From positions 186,001 to 250,000 of the forward strand of contig JAKQHT010000020.1 in assembly GCA_029557895.1 (NCBI GenBank): a stretch of DNA of 64,000 bases, written 5' to 3'. This DNA is from Bacteroidota bacterium. Its GTDB lineage: Bacteria > Bacteroidota > Bacteroidia > Flavobacteriales > Flavobacteriaceae. The notes under the pieces were generated by a model. That model worked only from the letters and a program-made list of their open reading frames with translations. It was not told where the DNA came from and did not search any database. Position 1 is the stretch's first letter; every line of letters begins with the position of its first letter. Shown here piece by piece: positions 47,348-57,216 of this stretch. Position numbers and translations under genes: made by a program.

Positions 47348-48347
47348 CGTTCATTACAATTTCTTTAGATGGCGTATTGCAAATAGCCACAACGGCGGGA
47401 ACCAACTTGTTGACCAAACGTGCCATATGTTCATAATCTTGTTTATCGGCTTCATCGCCCACCTGGTGGTAATGGTCGTAATTTGACAGATCACAGGAAG
47501 ATATGGTATGGCTCGGCAATTTAAACACTTCATAAAACGGATAGTTGTCCGAAGCCCGAAATAGACCATATTTTTTTGACACATCCGATGCACCGATAAG
47601 CTTCTCGCCAACATATTCATTGATTTTTTCTGCCATATTAGACAATTCATATCCGGTCAAAAACGCCACATAATCCCTATCTTTGAACGGGACACCAACC
47701 ATTTCAATATTGATCACTGTATAAAGGTCGATGTTTTCTGAATGCAACTTGTTGGCCAAATGTTTTGAGCCCAAGAGCCCCATTTCCTCGGCAGAAAAAA
47801 AGGCGACCATCACACTGCGTTTGTTGTTTTTGACTGCAGACAGGTATTTTGCCAATGCCAATACCGCACTTGTTCCTGTAGCGTTATCATTGGCCCCATT
47901 GGCAATGGAGTCGTTTCCAACTTTTTTACCAAACCCTATATGGTCATAATGGGCCCCTATGATGACCACTTCGTTTTTGAGTTTTTCGTCATTTCCTTCA
48001 ATAAATCCCACTATGTTGCATGCAGGTTTTTCTTTAACGGTAAAATGGTCTCTGTAAGTTTCAAAATAAGGTTTGATATTGTAAGTTTCCAATTTGCTTT
48101 CCAAATATTTGGCTGCCATTTCAATGCCCGGCGTACCGGTTGCCCTACCCTGCAATGCATCGGAAGTTAGATAGGAGACGGTTTCTTTCAACTCGACAGA
48201 TGAAGCAGCATTTAACCCAGCTATGTCCAAAATGGCGGTAATTGGCTCCCGTTCCGGTTTTGAAGGCTCTGTCCCTGACTTTGCAGAAGATTTACAGCCA
48301 AAAAAAAGCAAGGAAAATGCTAACGAAAATAAAAAAAGTTTCCTCAT
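47340..48347 (-). CDS. M28 family metallopeptidase lipoprotein
   Basis: A 335-residue lipoprotein (lipobox FFGC, Cys18) with the M28 aminopeptidase fold: zinc ligands in GAHYDHIG, GANDNATGTS, FFSAEEMGLLG and NIEMVGVP, and the late His in HQVGDEAD. It probably removes N-terminal residues from peptides in the periplasm or at the surface. I start at ATG 48347; the frame to 48395 has no signal peptide. It is the first gene of an operon with the SDR gene. Confidence 0.85.
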   Translation of the reverse strand: MRKLFLFSLAFSLLFFGCKSSAKSGTEPSKPEREPITAILDIAGLNAASSVELKETVSYLTSDALQGRATGTPGIEMAAKYLESKLETYNIKPYFETYRDHFTVKEKPACNIVGFIEGNDEKLKNEVVIIGAHYDHIGFGKKVGNDSIANGANDNATGTSAVLALAKYLSAVKNNKRSVMVAFFSAEEMGLLGSKHLANKLHSENIDLYTVINIEMVGVPFKDRDYVAFLTGYELSNMAEKINEYVGEKLIGASDVSKKYGLFRASDNYPFYEVFKLPSHTISSCDLSNYDHYHQVGDEADKQDYEHMARLVNKLVPAVVAICNTPSKEIVMNDE

Positions 48348-48380
48348 GTCTGGATTGCTTTGTTTTAAATGTTTAAAGAT

Positions 48381-48405
48381 AAAAAAATCCTGCACAAAGC
48401 AGGAT
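48381..48405 (-). terminator. Rho-independent terminator of the pdhA-pdhC operon
   Basis: Read on the minus strand the stem ATCCTGC (48405-48399) pairs with GCAGGAT (48393-48387) across a five-base loop and runs into seven T. It lies 24 bases past the pdhC stop. Confidence 0.9.
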
Positions 48406-48428
48406 TATTATTTTCAATTATAAAATGG

Positions 48429-50042
48429 CTATAATAGCATAGTTATCGGATTTTCGATATAGCCTTTCAAGGTCTGTAAAAACTGTGCGCCCGTAGCGCC
48501 ATCAACCGTTCTGTGGTCGCAGGCAAGGCAAAGTTTCATAGTGTTGCCCACTACAATTTGGCCGTTTTTCACGACCGGTTTCTCAACAATGGCACCAACA
48601 GAAAGTATTGCAGAGTTTGGCTGGTTGATTATAGATGTAAAACTCTCGATACCAAACATTCCCAAATTGGAAATCGTAAAGGTACTTCCTTCCATTTCTT
48701 GCGGAGTCAATTTTTTGCTTCTGGCCCTGCTTGCAAAATCCTTGACGGCTGCACCTATTTGTGGCAAGCTTTGCTCATTGGCAAAGCGCACCACCGGAAC
48801 GACCAACCCGTCTTCTACAGCTACGGCCACACCAATATGAACGTGGTTATTGAGGCGCATTGTATCAGCAAACCACTGCGAATTGACCTGGGGATGCTGT
48901 TTGAGGGCCAGTGCACAGGCTTTTACCACCATATCGTTGAACGAAATCTTGGTGTTAGGGATTGCATTAAACTGTTCCCTGAAAGCTATAGCGTTGTTCA
49001 TATCAAACTCAACGTTGAGGTAATAATGCGGTGCCGAAAATTTTGATTCTGCCAAACGTTTGGCAATGATTTTACGCATTTGTGAATTGGCTTTTTCCTC
49101 AAAATCTTCTTGTCCGGCAGGCACAAATTTTCCAACCGCCGATCGGTTAGCCTCGCCAGGAACAAAGTTTTCAATGTCTCTTTTAATGATTCGACCATGC
49201 TCTCCGGAACCTTTTACCCTGGCTAAATCGATACCTTTCTCATCTGCCATTTTTTTGGCCAGAGGCGATATAAATATTCTATGGGAACTTGAAGTTGAAA
49301 CCGGAACTTGTTCTGCCACTAGCTTGGTTTCTACTTGCGTCGCAACTTTTGCAGTTTCTTGTTTGGGAGTTTCTTCGGCTTTTGGTGCTGCGGCATCAAC
49401 TTTATAATTTGAGGCAATACCCGAAACATCGGTGCCTTTTGGCCCAATAATCGCAAGCAGCGCATCTACTTTGGCCGATTGGCCTTCTTGGATACCCTTA
49501 TAAAGCAAGGTTCCTGATTGGAATGATTCAAATTCCATTGTGGCTTTATCTGTCTGGATCTCGGCAAGAATGTCGCCTTCTTTAACATCATCGCCCTCGT
49601 TCTTAATCCATGTTGCCACGGTACCTTCTTCCATCGTATCGCTCAAACGGGGCATTGTTACAACCGTGACACCTTCCGGCAATTGCCTCTTCCCATCATT
49701 TTCTATAGGTGAGGAAATTGTTTTTGTTTCTTCTTTTGATGTATTTTCTTTTTGGACTTCCTTTTTTGATGTACCACCACTGATCAATGCCGAAATATCC
49801 TCTCCTTCTTTTCCGATAATGGCCAAAAGTTGATCGACTTTTGTGGTTTCGCCTTCTTTGACGCCGATATAAAGCAAGGTGCCTTGATGAAAGGATTCAA
49901 ATTCCATAGTGGCCTTGTCTGTTTCTATTTCTGCAAGGATATCGCCTTCGTTGACCTTATCGCCAACTTTTTTCATCCATGCAGCAACAGTGCCTTCTTC
50001 CATTGTGTCGCTCAAACGCGGCATGTTTATAATTTCTGCCAT
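48429..50042 (-). CDS. pdhC: Pyruvate dehydrogenase complex dihydrolipoamide acetyltransferase (E2)
   Basis: A 537-residue E2 with two lipoyl domains (first lipoylated Lys43 in ETDKATMEF, the second in QTDKATMEF), a peripheral-subunit-binding domain (ISPLAKKMADEKGIDLARV) and an acyltransferase domain ending with the active-site HRTVDGA. It transfers the acetyl group to CoA in the complex core. Linkers are Glu/Lys/Ala rich. Its ATG at 50042 is three bases after the pdhA stop, so the two form an operon. E1-beta is not in this window. Confidence 0.95.
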   Translation of the reverse strand: MAEIINMPRLSDTMEEGTVAAWMKKVGDKVNEGDILAEIETDKATMEFESFHQGTLLYIGVKEGETTKVDQLLAIIGKEGEDISALISGGTSKKEVQKENTSKEETKTISSPIENDGKRQLPEGVTVVTMPRLSDTMEEGTVATWIKNEGDDVKEGDILAEIQTDKATMEFESFQSGTLLYKGIQEGQSAKVDALLAIIGPKGTDVSGIASNYKVDAAAPKAEETPKQETAKVATQVETKLVAEQVPVSTSSSHRIFISPLAKKMADEKGIDLARVKGSGEHGRIIKRDIENFVPGEANRSAVGKFVPAGQEDFEEKANSQMRKIIAKRLAESKFSAPHYYLNVEFDMNNAIAFREQFNAIPNTKISFNDMVVKACALALKQHPQVNSQWFADTMRLNNHVHIGVAVAVEDGLVVPVVRFANEQSLPQIGAAVKDFASRARSKKLTPQEMEGSTFTISNLGMFGIESFTSIINQPNSAILSVGAIVEKPVVKNGQIVVGNTMKLCLACDHRTVDGATGAQFLQTLKGYIENPITMLL

Positions 50043-50045
50043 AGC

Positions 50046-51044
50046 TTAGAGTTTGTGTTGTATAAATGGATAATCCTTTTGTTCGTAAACCACATCGTAC
50101 ATGACGTTCTTTTCGGGAAATGGCGACTCTTCGGCAAATTTCTCGCATTCGGCCACTAAATCTCTAACACGTTGGTCTATCACTTCAATCTCTGGTTCGG
50201 TCACGTTGTATTCACTGGTCAAAATATCTTTAACCTGTATGATAGGGTCAATTTTTTGGTATTCGGCCACTTCTTCTTTGGTACGGTAATGCTGGGCATC
50301 ACTCATGGAATGGCCTCTATACCTATATGTTTTCATTTCAAGGAACGTTGGTCCCTCGCCACGGCGTGCTCTTTGGATCGCTTCATCAAAAGCCTCTGCT
50401 ACTTTCACAGGATTCATACCGTCCACGGGGCCACAAGGCATCTCATAGCCCAATCCAAGTTTCCAGACATCGGTATGGTTGGCGGTTCGTTCTACCGATG
50501 TTCCCATGGCATAACCGTTGTTCTCGCAGACATAGACAACTGGCAGTTTCCATAGCATGGCCAGGTTAAACGATTCGTGCAGCGAACCTTGTCGTGCAGC
50601 ACCGTCTCCAAAACAGCAAATGGTCACGGCGTCGCTCCCGTGGTATTTATCTCCAAATGCCATACCTGTGCCCAAAGGGATCTGCCCACCGACAATGCCG
50701 TGGCCACCATAAAAACGGTGTTCTTTAGAAAAAATGTGCATGGAGCCACCAAGCCCTTGTGAAGTACCTGTGCCCTTACCATACAGTTCAGCCATGACAC
50801 GTTTTGGATCTTCTCCCATCCCTATGGGCTGTACGTGGTTGCGGTATGCGGTAATCATTTTGTCCTTGGTAAGGTCCATAGCGTGCAGTGCGCCGGCAAG
50901 TATTGCTTCCTGTCCATTGTATAAATGGAGAAATCCCCTGACTTTCTGTTGGATATAAACGGCTGCAAGCTTGTCTTCAAACTTTCGCCAGAACTGCATG
51001 TCCTCGTACCACTTCAGGTAAACTTCTTTTGTTATTTTTTGCAT
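50046..51044 (-). CDS. pdhA: Pyruvate dehydrogenase E1 component, alpha subunit
   Basis: A 332-residue E1-alpha with the thiamine-diphosphate motif FGDGAARQGSLHESFNLA (GDGxxxQG..N), HGIVGGQIPLGTG and the phosphorylation-loop-like TYRYRGHSMSD. It decarboxylates pyruvate with E1-beta, whose gene lies elsewhere. It directly precedes pdhC. Start ATG 51044 (MQKITKEVYLKWYEDM). Confidence 0.95.
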   Translation of the reverse strand: MQKITKEVYLKWYEDMQFWRKFEDKLAAVYIQQKVRGFLHLYNGQEAILAGALHAMDLTKDKMITAYRNHVQPIGMGEDPKRVMAELYGKGTGTSQGLGGSMHIFSKEHRFYGGHGIVGGQIPLGTGMAFGDKYHGSDAVTICCFGDGAARQGSLHESFNLAMLWKLPVVYVCENNGYAMGTSVERTANHTDVWKLGLGYEMPCGPVDGMNPVKVAEAFDEAIQRARRGEGPTFLEMKTYRYRGHSMSDAQHYRTKEEVAEYQKIDPIIQVKDILTSEYNVTEPEIEVIDQRVRDLVAECEKFAEESPFPEKNVMYDVVYEQKDYPFIQHKL

Positions 51045-51201
51045 TTGTCAATTGTTATAAATAAAAATAGCACTCGACCATTTTGAATTATTAAACATTC
51101 TTCGATGAGACACCAATCTAAAATTGGCATAAGCGAACAACAAAAATAATACTTTAAGTACGAATGGAAAAACGCTATATCGTAAAATTTAAACGAAATC
51201 G

Positions 51202-51684
51202 TTATAGAAAAGACTTATCGAACATCAATGGCAACAGATTGGCCAAAGATTTTGATTTTATGACTTTGCCTGTTTCGCCCATAAAGTAAATTTCAATTGG
51301 CGCTACCTGCTTGATTTCATATTCTGCGATAGATTGGCGACAAGCACCGCAAGGGGGAATTGGCGATGAGGTTTCAGAAAGATTTGAACCCGCAATTATG
51401 GCCATCCTTATTATTTTGGCTTGGGGAAATTGTGCCCCGGCATAAAATATGGCCGTGCGCTCGGCACATAACCCGGATGGATAGGACGCATTTTCTTGAT
51501 TGCTCCCTGTTACGACCTGGCCATTATCGAGCAGCAGTGCGGCGCCGACCGAAAAATTCGAGTAAGGGGCATAAGCTTTTAAGCGCGCCTGTTTGGCGTT
51601 TTCCATTAGAGATGCTGCTTCTGCGGGGAGCTCGTCTATGTTATCAAAGACTTGCAAAATGGTTTCTACTTTGACTGTTTTCAT
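51202..51684 (-). CDS. cdd: Cytidine deaminase
   Basis: A 160-residue homotetrameric-type cytidine deaminase. Zinc ligands are Cys73 with catalytic Glu75 in CAERTAIF, and Cys112/Cys115 in PCGACRQ. It converts cytidine and deoxycytidine to uridine forms in pyrimidine salvage. I start at ATG 51684 (MKTVKVETIL); a longer frame to 51717 runs into the terminator. It is followed, by 157 bases, by pdhA on the same strand. Confidence 0.94.
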   Translation of the reverse strand: MKTVKVETILQVFDNIDELPAEAASLMENAKQARLKAYAPYSNFSVGAALLLDNGQVVTGSNQENASYPSGLCAERTAIFYAGAQFPQAKIIRMAIIAGSNLSETSSPIPPCGACRQSIAEYEIKQVAPIEIYFMGETGKVIKSKSLANLLPLMFDKSFL

Positions 51685-51715
51685 TTTTGGACCGGTAACT
51701 AAAACCCTTATAGAC

Positions 51716-51754
51716 AAAAAAAACTATTGTTTTGGATAAAAACAATAGTTTTTT
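51716..51754 (-). terminator. Rho-independent terminator between porV and cdd
   Basis: Perfect 14-bp inverted repeat, AAAACTATTGTTTT (51720-51733) and AAAACAATAGTTTT (51739-51752), with a five-base loop and T-runs on both strands. It ends porV transcription 22 bases past its stop and shields cdd. Confidence 0.88.
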
Positions 51755-51775
51755 GGATATTTTACTTTGTCGATT

Positions 51776-53017
51776 CTAATATTCACTGTATTCGCCATCG
51801 CCAAAATTGAAGGTGAGCGAAAATCTCAACGTTCCTTCCAATGGGCTTTGTACCTTTGAGGCCGAGAACAGATAAGACATATCGATGTTGATGGTGGTAT
51901 ATTTGAATCCGGCACCAAGGGCGAAGAACTTCCTTGCGCCTTTATCCTCACTCTCATTAAAGTAGCCCGCCCTCAAGGCAAATGAGTCTTGATAGCGGTA
52001 CTCTGCGCCAAGTGCCCAAGTAAATTCTTTCAGCTCTTCACTGAACCCACCAGGAGCATCTCCAAACGATTGAAATATACCTTTGATAAAGCTTACGTCA
52101 TTGGATTGGCCAGAAATGATATAGTTGTCCTGCTGACTAACAATTTCGTCTTCATCTGATTGAAAGCCCGGAGTTTGCCCGCTTTCGTTGTAAACAATTT
52201 TCTTTCCTAAAATAGGTGGCGTAGGTACCAAAAGCTTGGTCACTTCGGCTGTTAGGGCAAGGGTATTGTAATCATCAAATATAAAATCGAAACCACCGCC
52301 CAAACGCAATGTTGTGGGCAAGAAATTTTCTCTTCCCCCTTCATCGTATTTGATGGTCGGGCCCAAGTTTTGTATGGCAAACCCCAAACGTGTCCTTCCG
52401 TTAAAGCTGTCATAAGCATTCTCCTCGCTCTGGTAATACCCGGAAATATCGACACCAATAGAACTTGCTGCCTTTGCAGTAGAATTGTTCGTTGCCTGAA
52501 TCCTCAAATCCGATCTTAAATATCTCAAACCTACCGCCATCGAGAATTGGTCTGCCAAGCGCAAGGAATACGAAGCGTCAAATGTGAGTTCGTTCGGTTT
52601 TTCGAGGATGCCAAGGTCGTCTTCATACTCTCGGATTTCAATCTCACCTAGACTAAAATATTTAAAGCTTACCCCGAGGGCGCTTCGATCGTTCAATCGG
52701 TTGAAATAAGTAACATTTCCAAGGAAGATATCATTGACCAATTTGCTCAAATACGGTGTGTAGCTCACCCCAATACCTGATTTTGCCAAGGAAAACGCAT
52801 ATTTTGATTGGTTCCATTGTTGTGAGTGTGCATCTGCTGATGTTGCCACACCCATATCGCCCATCCCTGCGGCTCTAGCATCCGAAGCAATCAACAAGAA
52901 TGGAACTCCTGTGGTAATCACCCTTGAATCAACCGAATTGGGAATAATAACTGTTTCTTGGGATATTGCTGCATTGCAAATTGACAATGTAAAAAGGGCT
53001 AAAACGTATTTTTTCAT
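51776..53017 (-). CDS. porV: Type IX secretion outer-membrane protein PorV
   Basis: A 413-residue outer-membrane protein with a signal peptide (about 1-19) and a FadL-like 14-stranded beta-barrel. The N-terminal segment DARAAGMGDMGVATSADAHSQ is conserved in PorV. PorV shuttles T9SS cargo from the translocon to PorU, which cuts off the sorting domain. The gene lies 62 bases past the porU stop, but has its own promoter inside the end of porU, and is followed by a strong terminator. Confidence 0.93.
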   Translation of the reverse strand: MKKYVLALFTLSICNAAISQETVIIPNSVDSRVITTGVPFLLIASDARAAGMGDMGVATSADAHSQQWNQSKYAFSLAKSGIGVSYTPYLSKLVNDIFLGNVTYFNRLNDRSALGVSFKYFSLGEIEIREYEDDLGILEKPNELTFDASYSLRLADQFSMAVGLRYLRSDLRIQATNNSTAKAASSIGVDISGYYQSEENAYDSFNGRTRLGFAIQNLGPTIKYDEGGRENFLPTTLRLGGGFDFIFDDYNTLALTAEVTKLLVPTPPILGKKIVYNESGQTPGFQSDEDEIVSQQDNYIISGQSNDVSFIKGIFQSFGDAPGGFSEELKEFTWALGAEYRYQDSFALRAGYFNESEDKGARKFFALGAGFKYTTINIDMSYLFSASKVQSPLEGTLRFSLTFNFGDGEYSEY

Positions 53018-53064
53018 AAATTTTTGTTGGTTCCGTCAGTAGCTTTTACCACCGATTGATTAAG

Positions 53065-53093
53065 CAAATATAAATCTTTTTATAGTATTACAA
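53065..53093 (-). promoter_or_regulatory. Candidate promoter of porV inside the end of porU
   Basis: On the minus strand TTG (53093-53091), 18 bases, then TATATTTG (53072-53065), an exact -7 box at normal spacing. The -33 element lies in the last porU codons; transcription would start near 53060, about 43 bases before the porV ATG. Confidence 0.6.
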
Positions 53094-56000
53094 GTTTTTC
53101 AATTTTCTCCACCTGTTTGTTGAGCTGGTTAGAGCGGACTTTTAGTTTGTAAACATATACGCCCTTTCCAATTTTATCACCAAAATCATCGCGACCGTCC
53201 CAGACAATATCTCTTGACAAGCTGGATGCACCTTGGTTACAACACTCTCCTGTTCCGGTCTGCCCGTTCAATGTTCTGACAAGCTTGCCCGAAACGGTGA
53301 ATATTTGAATAGAAACGTCCAAAGGTTGTGAACTATTGTGGTTGAACCAAAATTCAGTGTAATTTATAAACGGATTTGGATAATTGAGCACGTTCTCGAT
53401 GACCAATTCGTCCTTGCCGTTATGCACTACAAATTGGATTTCGGCCGTTGAGGAGTTGTTATAAACGTCCCACGCCTTGAGGGTCAGCGTGTGCAGTCCC
53501 GGTTCCAAATCGCGGAACGCATAACTCACCTGTCCATTCTGGTAATCGTCCACATTTGCTTCGTAATAATCATTGAGCACAAACGGATTGGTTTCGTCAC
53601 CGTCAATAATAGCTACTATGTCATGGCCAATGCCACTTGCCGTATTGATGCCGTTATCGTCCTGGAGCTTTGCCAAAAGTGTTGGGGACTCGTTGGTAAT
53701 GCCACCACTGACAAAACTCTCATCGTTCATAAACAGTTTGATGACCGGTCCAATGTTGTCTTCTGCAGCATTGGGGTTTATTCCCCCGACCTGTATGTCG
53801 AAACTTGCGCCTGTTTTGTCCATTAAAGGGTTGTCTGTCTTGGCATAAAAACTCACTTTCCCAGTCCCTACAGGCACGCCGATATCTCTTGGTACGACAA
53901 ATTCAAAATCAAAAAGGCCATTATTGACTGTAGCCTGACCAATGAAAATCTTTTCGCCGAGCATTTCAAAATCCATAATGATCAACTGCCCTCCGGAACT
54001 TATCCCGTCATTTCCCAAAGTAGAGCGCTGAAGATTCTTGTCAAATACCGTTGTGGAAAGCACACCGTTGAACCCTGTCATCAAATTGCCTGATTCGTCA
54101 ACAATTTCTCCCGAAAGCTTCACTTTACCCAATGCTTGCAACACGTCATTACCGGAACCTATTGGCTGGTCATTGATTTTTGTTAGCCGTATGTTTGGTT
54201 TGGCAATGGCCAACTTCAAAGCTGGGTCACCAATGTAGAATACCACTTCTTTTTGATTTGAAATCGAAGGGTCATTCTTGGTGCGCCTCAATGCCTCTGC
54301 CGCAGAAACATAATCATCGGAACCGAAGGCGAACAATTGCCCTGTCAACACCCTATTGAAAGTAACCCCAACTGGTAAAAAGATAGATCTTGTGGTTGTT
54401 ATCAGCGAAATAGAACCGCCCTCCTTGTTCCAATAAACATACTCACCGGCGGTTGGCCTATTTGGATTGTCAAACTTTGTAAACTCACAAGTAACGGTTA
54501 TAAAGCAATTGTACTTACAGTAGTTACGCAAATTTTGGGCATCAACCTTGGTAAAGATAAACTCATGGGCAAGACCATCCTCTCCCCCATGCCCAAAATA
54601 ATTGACGGCTATGGCACCTACTTCAATGGCATCTTTGAAGGCTTTGTTAACTTTTGGGTATCGATGCCCGCTTGATGTAGCTTCCTGTTCATATGCATCA
54701 CAAAATATTTTGACCGAATTGATAAAAGGTTTGTATTGCGATACATTATCGGCCAATTGGTTAGAGGTATTTTGCAATTGCGCCTCATTTGCCGAACCAA
54801 GATCGTCTGAAACTACCACAAAGTTATTTCTCCAACTGCCATAGGACCCTGTTTGATGGTATAGTGCTATTTTGTCCACAAGTTCTTTAGCTCGTTGAGG
54901 AGTGTCGGCCAATATCCTTCCAACGGCGATATCGAGCTTGTCGGAGCTTGTCATTTCGCCTTCGTTTTCATCCATTGCACCATAAAAATCATCAGAGATG
55001 TAAGATCCTGTAAGGCTGAAACTCTCATAGGAATACCAAGACGGTACAATATTGGTATTGTTGGGGATCCTGTTTTTGTAATCATAGGAGGCGTCGCCAA
55101 ATAGACACAGGTATTTGATGCGCTTATCTGGCGCACTGGCATTGTAATACACATAGCGAACCATGTTCCGTATGGCGGCAACGTCCTGTTGTCCGGAACT
55201 AAATTCTGTATAGATGTCCTTTAAATCCAAAACCTTGACGTTGAGACCATATTGATCACGGTTGATCTGCGCCAAACGTTCCGCTTGCGACAGGTATGCG
55301 GTTGCTGTTACGATGATGTAATCCACATCTTCAAACTGCCCTTGGGCATTTTTAAAGATCGTTCCTTTGATGTTTTGGTTGTTGACCGTGGCATTGCTCT
55401 CGCGTAGCGGCTCATAGAAATCTGATGGGGTAACCGCCAAGTAGGTGCGTTTACTTCCCGCTTGCGCCTTAAAGGCAAAAGAAGCCGCTCGATCAACGTT
55501 CAAAGCACTTGTAACGTCATACTTATCGGTAATATCCCAAACCTCGGACATGTTTGCGGCATTGGCAATTCTGTATTCAACAATACCTGAAGCAGTCACA
55601 ACCGATTTGTTGTGAAAGAAAAATTGACGCCCTCCGAACTTCAGTTCTCGCGTGGCTTCAATGGCCAAATAGTCTAGGTATGCCAAAGACGATGGATTTC
55701 CGTTGTTGTTGTAAATCAATGTCGTGCTAACATTTGGCGAGGCAAGATTCACATTTCCAGTAAATGCACCGCCGGTCCCAACGGAATTGTCTCCAAAAGG
55801 ATTCAATGTAAATGAAGTTAAATCTGTTCCGTTGAGCTTTACATTCATCGTGGTCGATACCTCTGCGGTGGCTCCGACCAAAACTTTGAAAAATGCCGGT
55901 TCTGATGCCACAAGGTCAGGAAAGGTAAATTCAAAGGTTTTTTGGTTTTCATAATCAAAACGGTCGCCAAACCAACGCCTCCCGATATTGCCCAAATTGT

Positions 56001-56928
56001 AAGCATCTACCTCATGGTATTGGTAGTCTTGAAAGGTAGTGACCACCATATCGGGATTCGCATCGGGTTGCGGCATTGACTGGATGCGCTTGCCATACCC
56101 GCCCCCAATGTTTATGTAATAGTATGAACGATTGGTATAGGGGTTCAAATGAGTATTCACATTGGGTTTGTCTATGTTTCCCTTTGGTCCTTCCGCATAG
56201 AAGAGGATATAATCGCCGTCATTGAAGGCACCGTCCTCTTCTCCTACAAATTTTATGGCATTTTCTGTAAGGTCATAAGGGTATGGATCCGAATTGGCAA
56301 AGGGCAACATAGCACCACCATTACCATAGACTTTGATGGTTCTTGGATCAACATCCGTATTGGCCCCCAAGCCTCTAATAAAATTCTTGGACAATCGGTA
56401 AACTCCGGATTTTTCGACATAAAACCGATACCAATTTCCCGAATTCAAAACTGAATTGGTAATGCTGGGCGGTAAAGCTGCTGCGTTTGCCCTACTTGAA
56501 GCAGGCGCATAGTTTACCGTAAAGGACATAATTTTTTTCAGGACACCATTGTCATTGACAATGGGGGTAATCTTCAACAACACGCTCACACGACCCCTGT
56601 CAACAGCATTCTTCAAAATCAGCTTTGGGACAGTAGGCACTGTGGCCAACGGCAAATCCTTAAGGTTGGTACCACCCAATGCTTCATAAACTACATTTTC
56701 CAAAGTTGCCGATGCCTCGTTGATCGCAAAACCGGATTCCCATTCATCAAAATAGAATAATCCCTGATCATTGTATTCCATATGGCGTTCATCAAATGCG
56801 GGCAACTCTACACTAAAGCGGCCTGCCTGATAAACTTTATATCCCTCCCAAGTTATTTCCACCTTTTTTTGTTGCGGATATATATATAGGTGTACCAAAA
56901 CAATACTAAACAATAGGAATTTTTTCAT
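53080..56928 (-). CDS. porU: Type IX secretion sortase PorU
   Basis: A 1282-residue C25 (gingipain-like) cysteine peptidase. It has a signal peptide (about 1-19), a long N-terminal region, the catalytic His780 (NYFGHGGED) and Cys814 (TVTCEFTKFD), beta domains, and a C-terminal sorting-type domain starting NYPNPF. PorU cleaves the sorting domain from T9SS cargo at the outer membrane and attaches the protein to A-LPS in Porphyromonas. Start ATG 56928. It precedes porV and is divergent from gldJ, the arrangement known from Flavobacterium johnsoniae. Confidence 0.93.
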   Translation of the reverse strand: MKKFLLFSIVLVHLYIYPQQKKVEITWEGYKVYQAGRFSVELPAFDERHMEYNDQGLFYFDEWESGFAINEASATLENVVYEALGGTNLKDLPLATVPTVPKLILKNAVDRGRVSVLLKITPIVNDNGVLKKIMSFTVNYAPASSRANAAALPPSITNSVLNSGNWYRFYVEKSGVYRLSKNFIRGLGANTDVDPRTIKVYGNGGAMLPFANSDPYPYDLTENAIKFVGEEDGAFNDGDYILFYAEGPKGNIDKPNVNTHLNPYTNRSYYYINIGGGYGKRIQSMPQPDANPDMVVTTFQDYQYHEVDAYNLGNIGRRWFGDRFDYENQKTFEFTFPDLVASEPAFFKVLVGATAEVSTTMNVKLNGTDLTSFTLNPFGDNSVGTGGAFTGNVNLASPNVSTTLIYNNNGNPSSLAYLDYLAIEATRELKFGGRQFFFHNKSVVTASGIVEYRIANAANMSEVWDITDKYDVTSALNVDRAASFAFKAQAGSKRTYLAVTPSDFYEPLRESNATVNNQNIKGTIFKNAQGQFEDVDYIIVTATAYLSQAERLAQINRDQYGLNVKVLDLKDIYTEFSSGQQDVAAIRNMVRYVYYNASAPDKRIKYLCLFGDASYDYKNRIPNNTNIVPSWYSYESFSLTGSYISDDFYGAMDENEGEMTSSDKLDIAVGRILADTPQRAKELVDKIALYHQTGSYGSWRNNFVVVSDDLGSANEAQLQNTSNQLADNVSQYKPFINSVKIFCDAYEQEATSSGHRYPKVNKAFKDAIEVGAIAVNYFGHGGEDGLAHEFIFTKVDAQNLRNYCKYNCFITVTCEFTKFDNPNRPTAGEYVYWNKEGGSISLITTTRSIFLPVGVTFNRVLTGQLFAFGSDDYVSAAEALRRTKNDPSISNQKEVVFYIGDPALKLAIAKPNIRLTKINDQPIGSGNDVLQALGKVKLSGEIVDESGNLMTGFNGVLSTTVFDKNLQRSTLGNDGISSGGQLIIMDFEMLGEKIFIGQATVNNGLFDFEFVVPRDIGVPVGTGKVSFYAKTDNPLMDKTGASFDIQVGGINPNAAEDNIGPVIKLFMNDESFVSGGITNESPTLLAKLQDDNGINTASGIGHDIVAIIDGDETNPFVLNDYYEANVDDYQNGQVSYAFRDLEPGLHTLTLKAWDVYNNSSTAEIQFVVHNGKDELVIENVLNYPNPFINYTEFWFNHNSSQPLDVSIQIFTVSGKLVRTLNGQTGTGECCNQGASSLSRDIVWDGRDDFGDKIGKGVYVYKLKVRSNQLNKQVEKIEKLVIL

Positions 56929-56960
56929 CAAAACATTAGTTATTAAGCATAGGAAAGCTA

Positions 56961-56994
56961 CAAAATTAAGTATTAAAACATCATTTTACAGCAA
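56961..56994 (-). promoter_or_regulatory. Candidate promoter of porU
   Basis: On the minus strand TTG (56994-56992), 23 bases, then TAATTTTG (56968-56961), an exact TAnnTTTG. The leader would be about 28 bases before ATG 56928. Confidence 0.5.
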
Positions 56995-57007
56995 TTTGCA
57001 CATCAAA

Positions 57008-57039
57008 AATACTAACGTCGGATAAATGTCGTTAGTATT
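57008..57039. repeat. Perfect 10-bp inverted repeat upstream of porU
   Basis: AATACTAACG (57008-57017) and CGTTAGTATT (57030-57039) are exact complements with a 12-base spacer. It lies 14 bases upstream of the porU -33 element and 149 bases before the gldJ -33 element. There is no T-run, so it is not a terminator; an operator site is possible. Confidence 0.55.
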
Positions 57040-57187
57040 GAACGGTATCTGTTTTTGTCCAAACACCAATGCAATAATCAAGGTATCCGAACGTTATATG
57101 AAAGGTCAATAACATCGATAAAATGATTAAAAATCCGTTGTAATGCTCAAAAAAATGGATGAAATGCATTTTTTTTCAAGAATTTTG

Positions 57188-57216
57188 TTGTGGATATAAC
57201 TATAATTACTATATTG
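57188..57216 (+). promoter_or_regulatory. Candidate promoter of gldJ
   Basis: TTG (57188-57190), 19 bases, then TATATTG (57210-57216), one T short of TAnnTTTG. Transcription would start near 57222, giving a leader of about 30 bases before ATG 57251. Confidence 0.5.
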
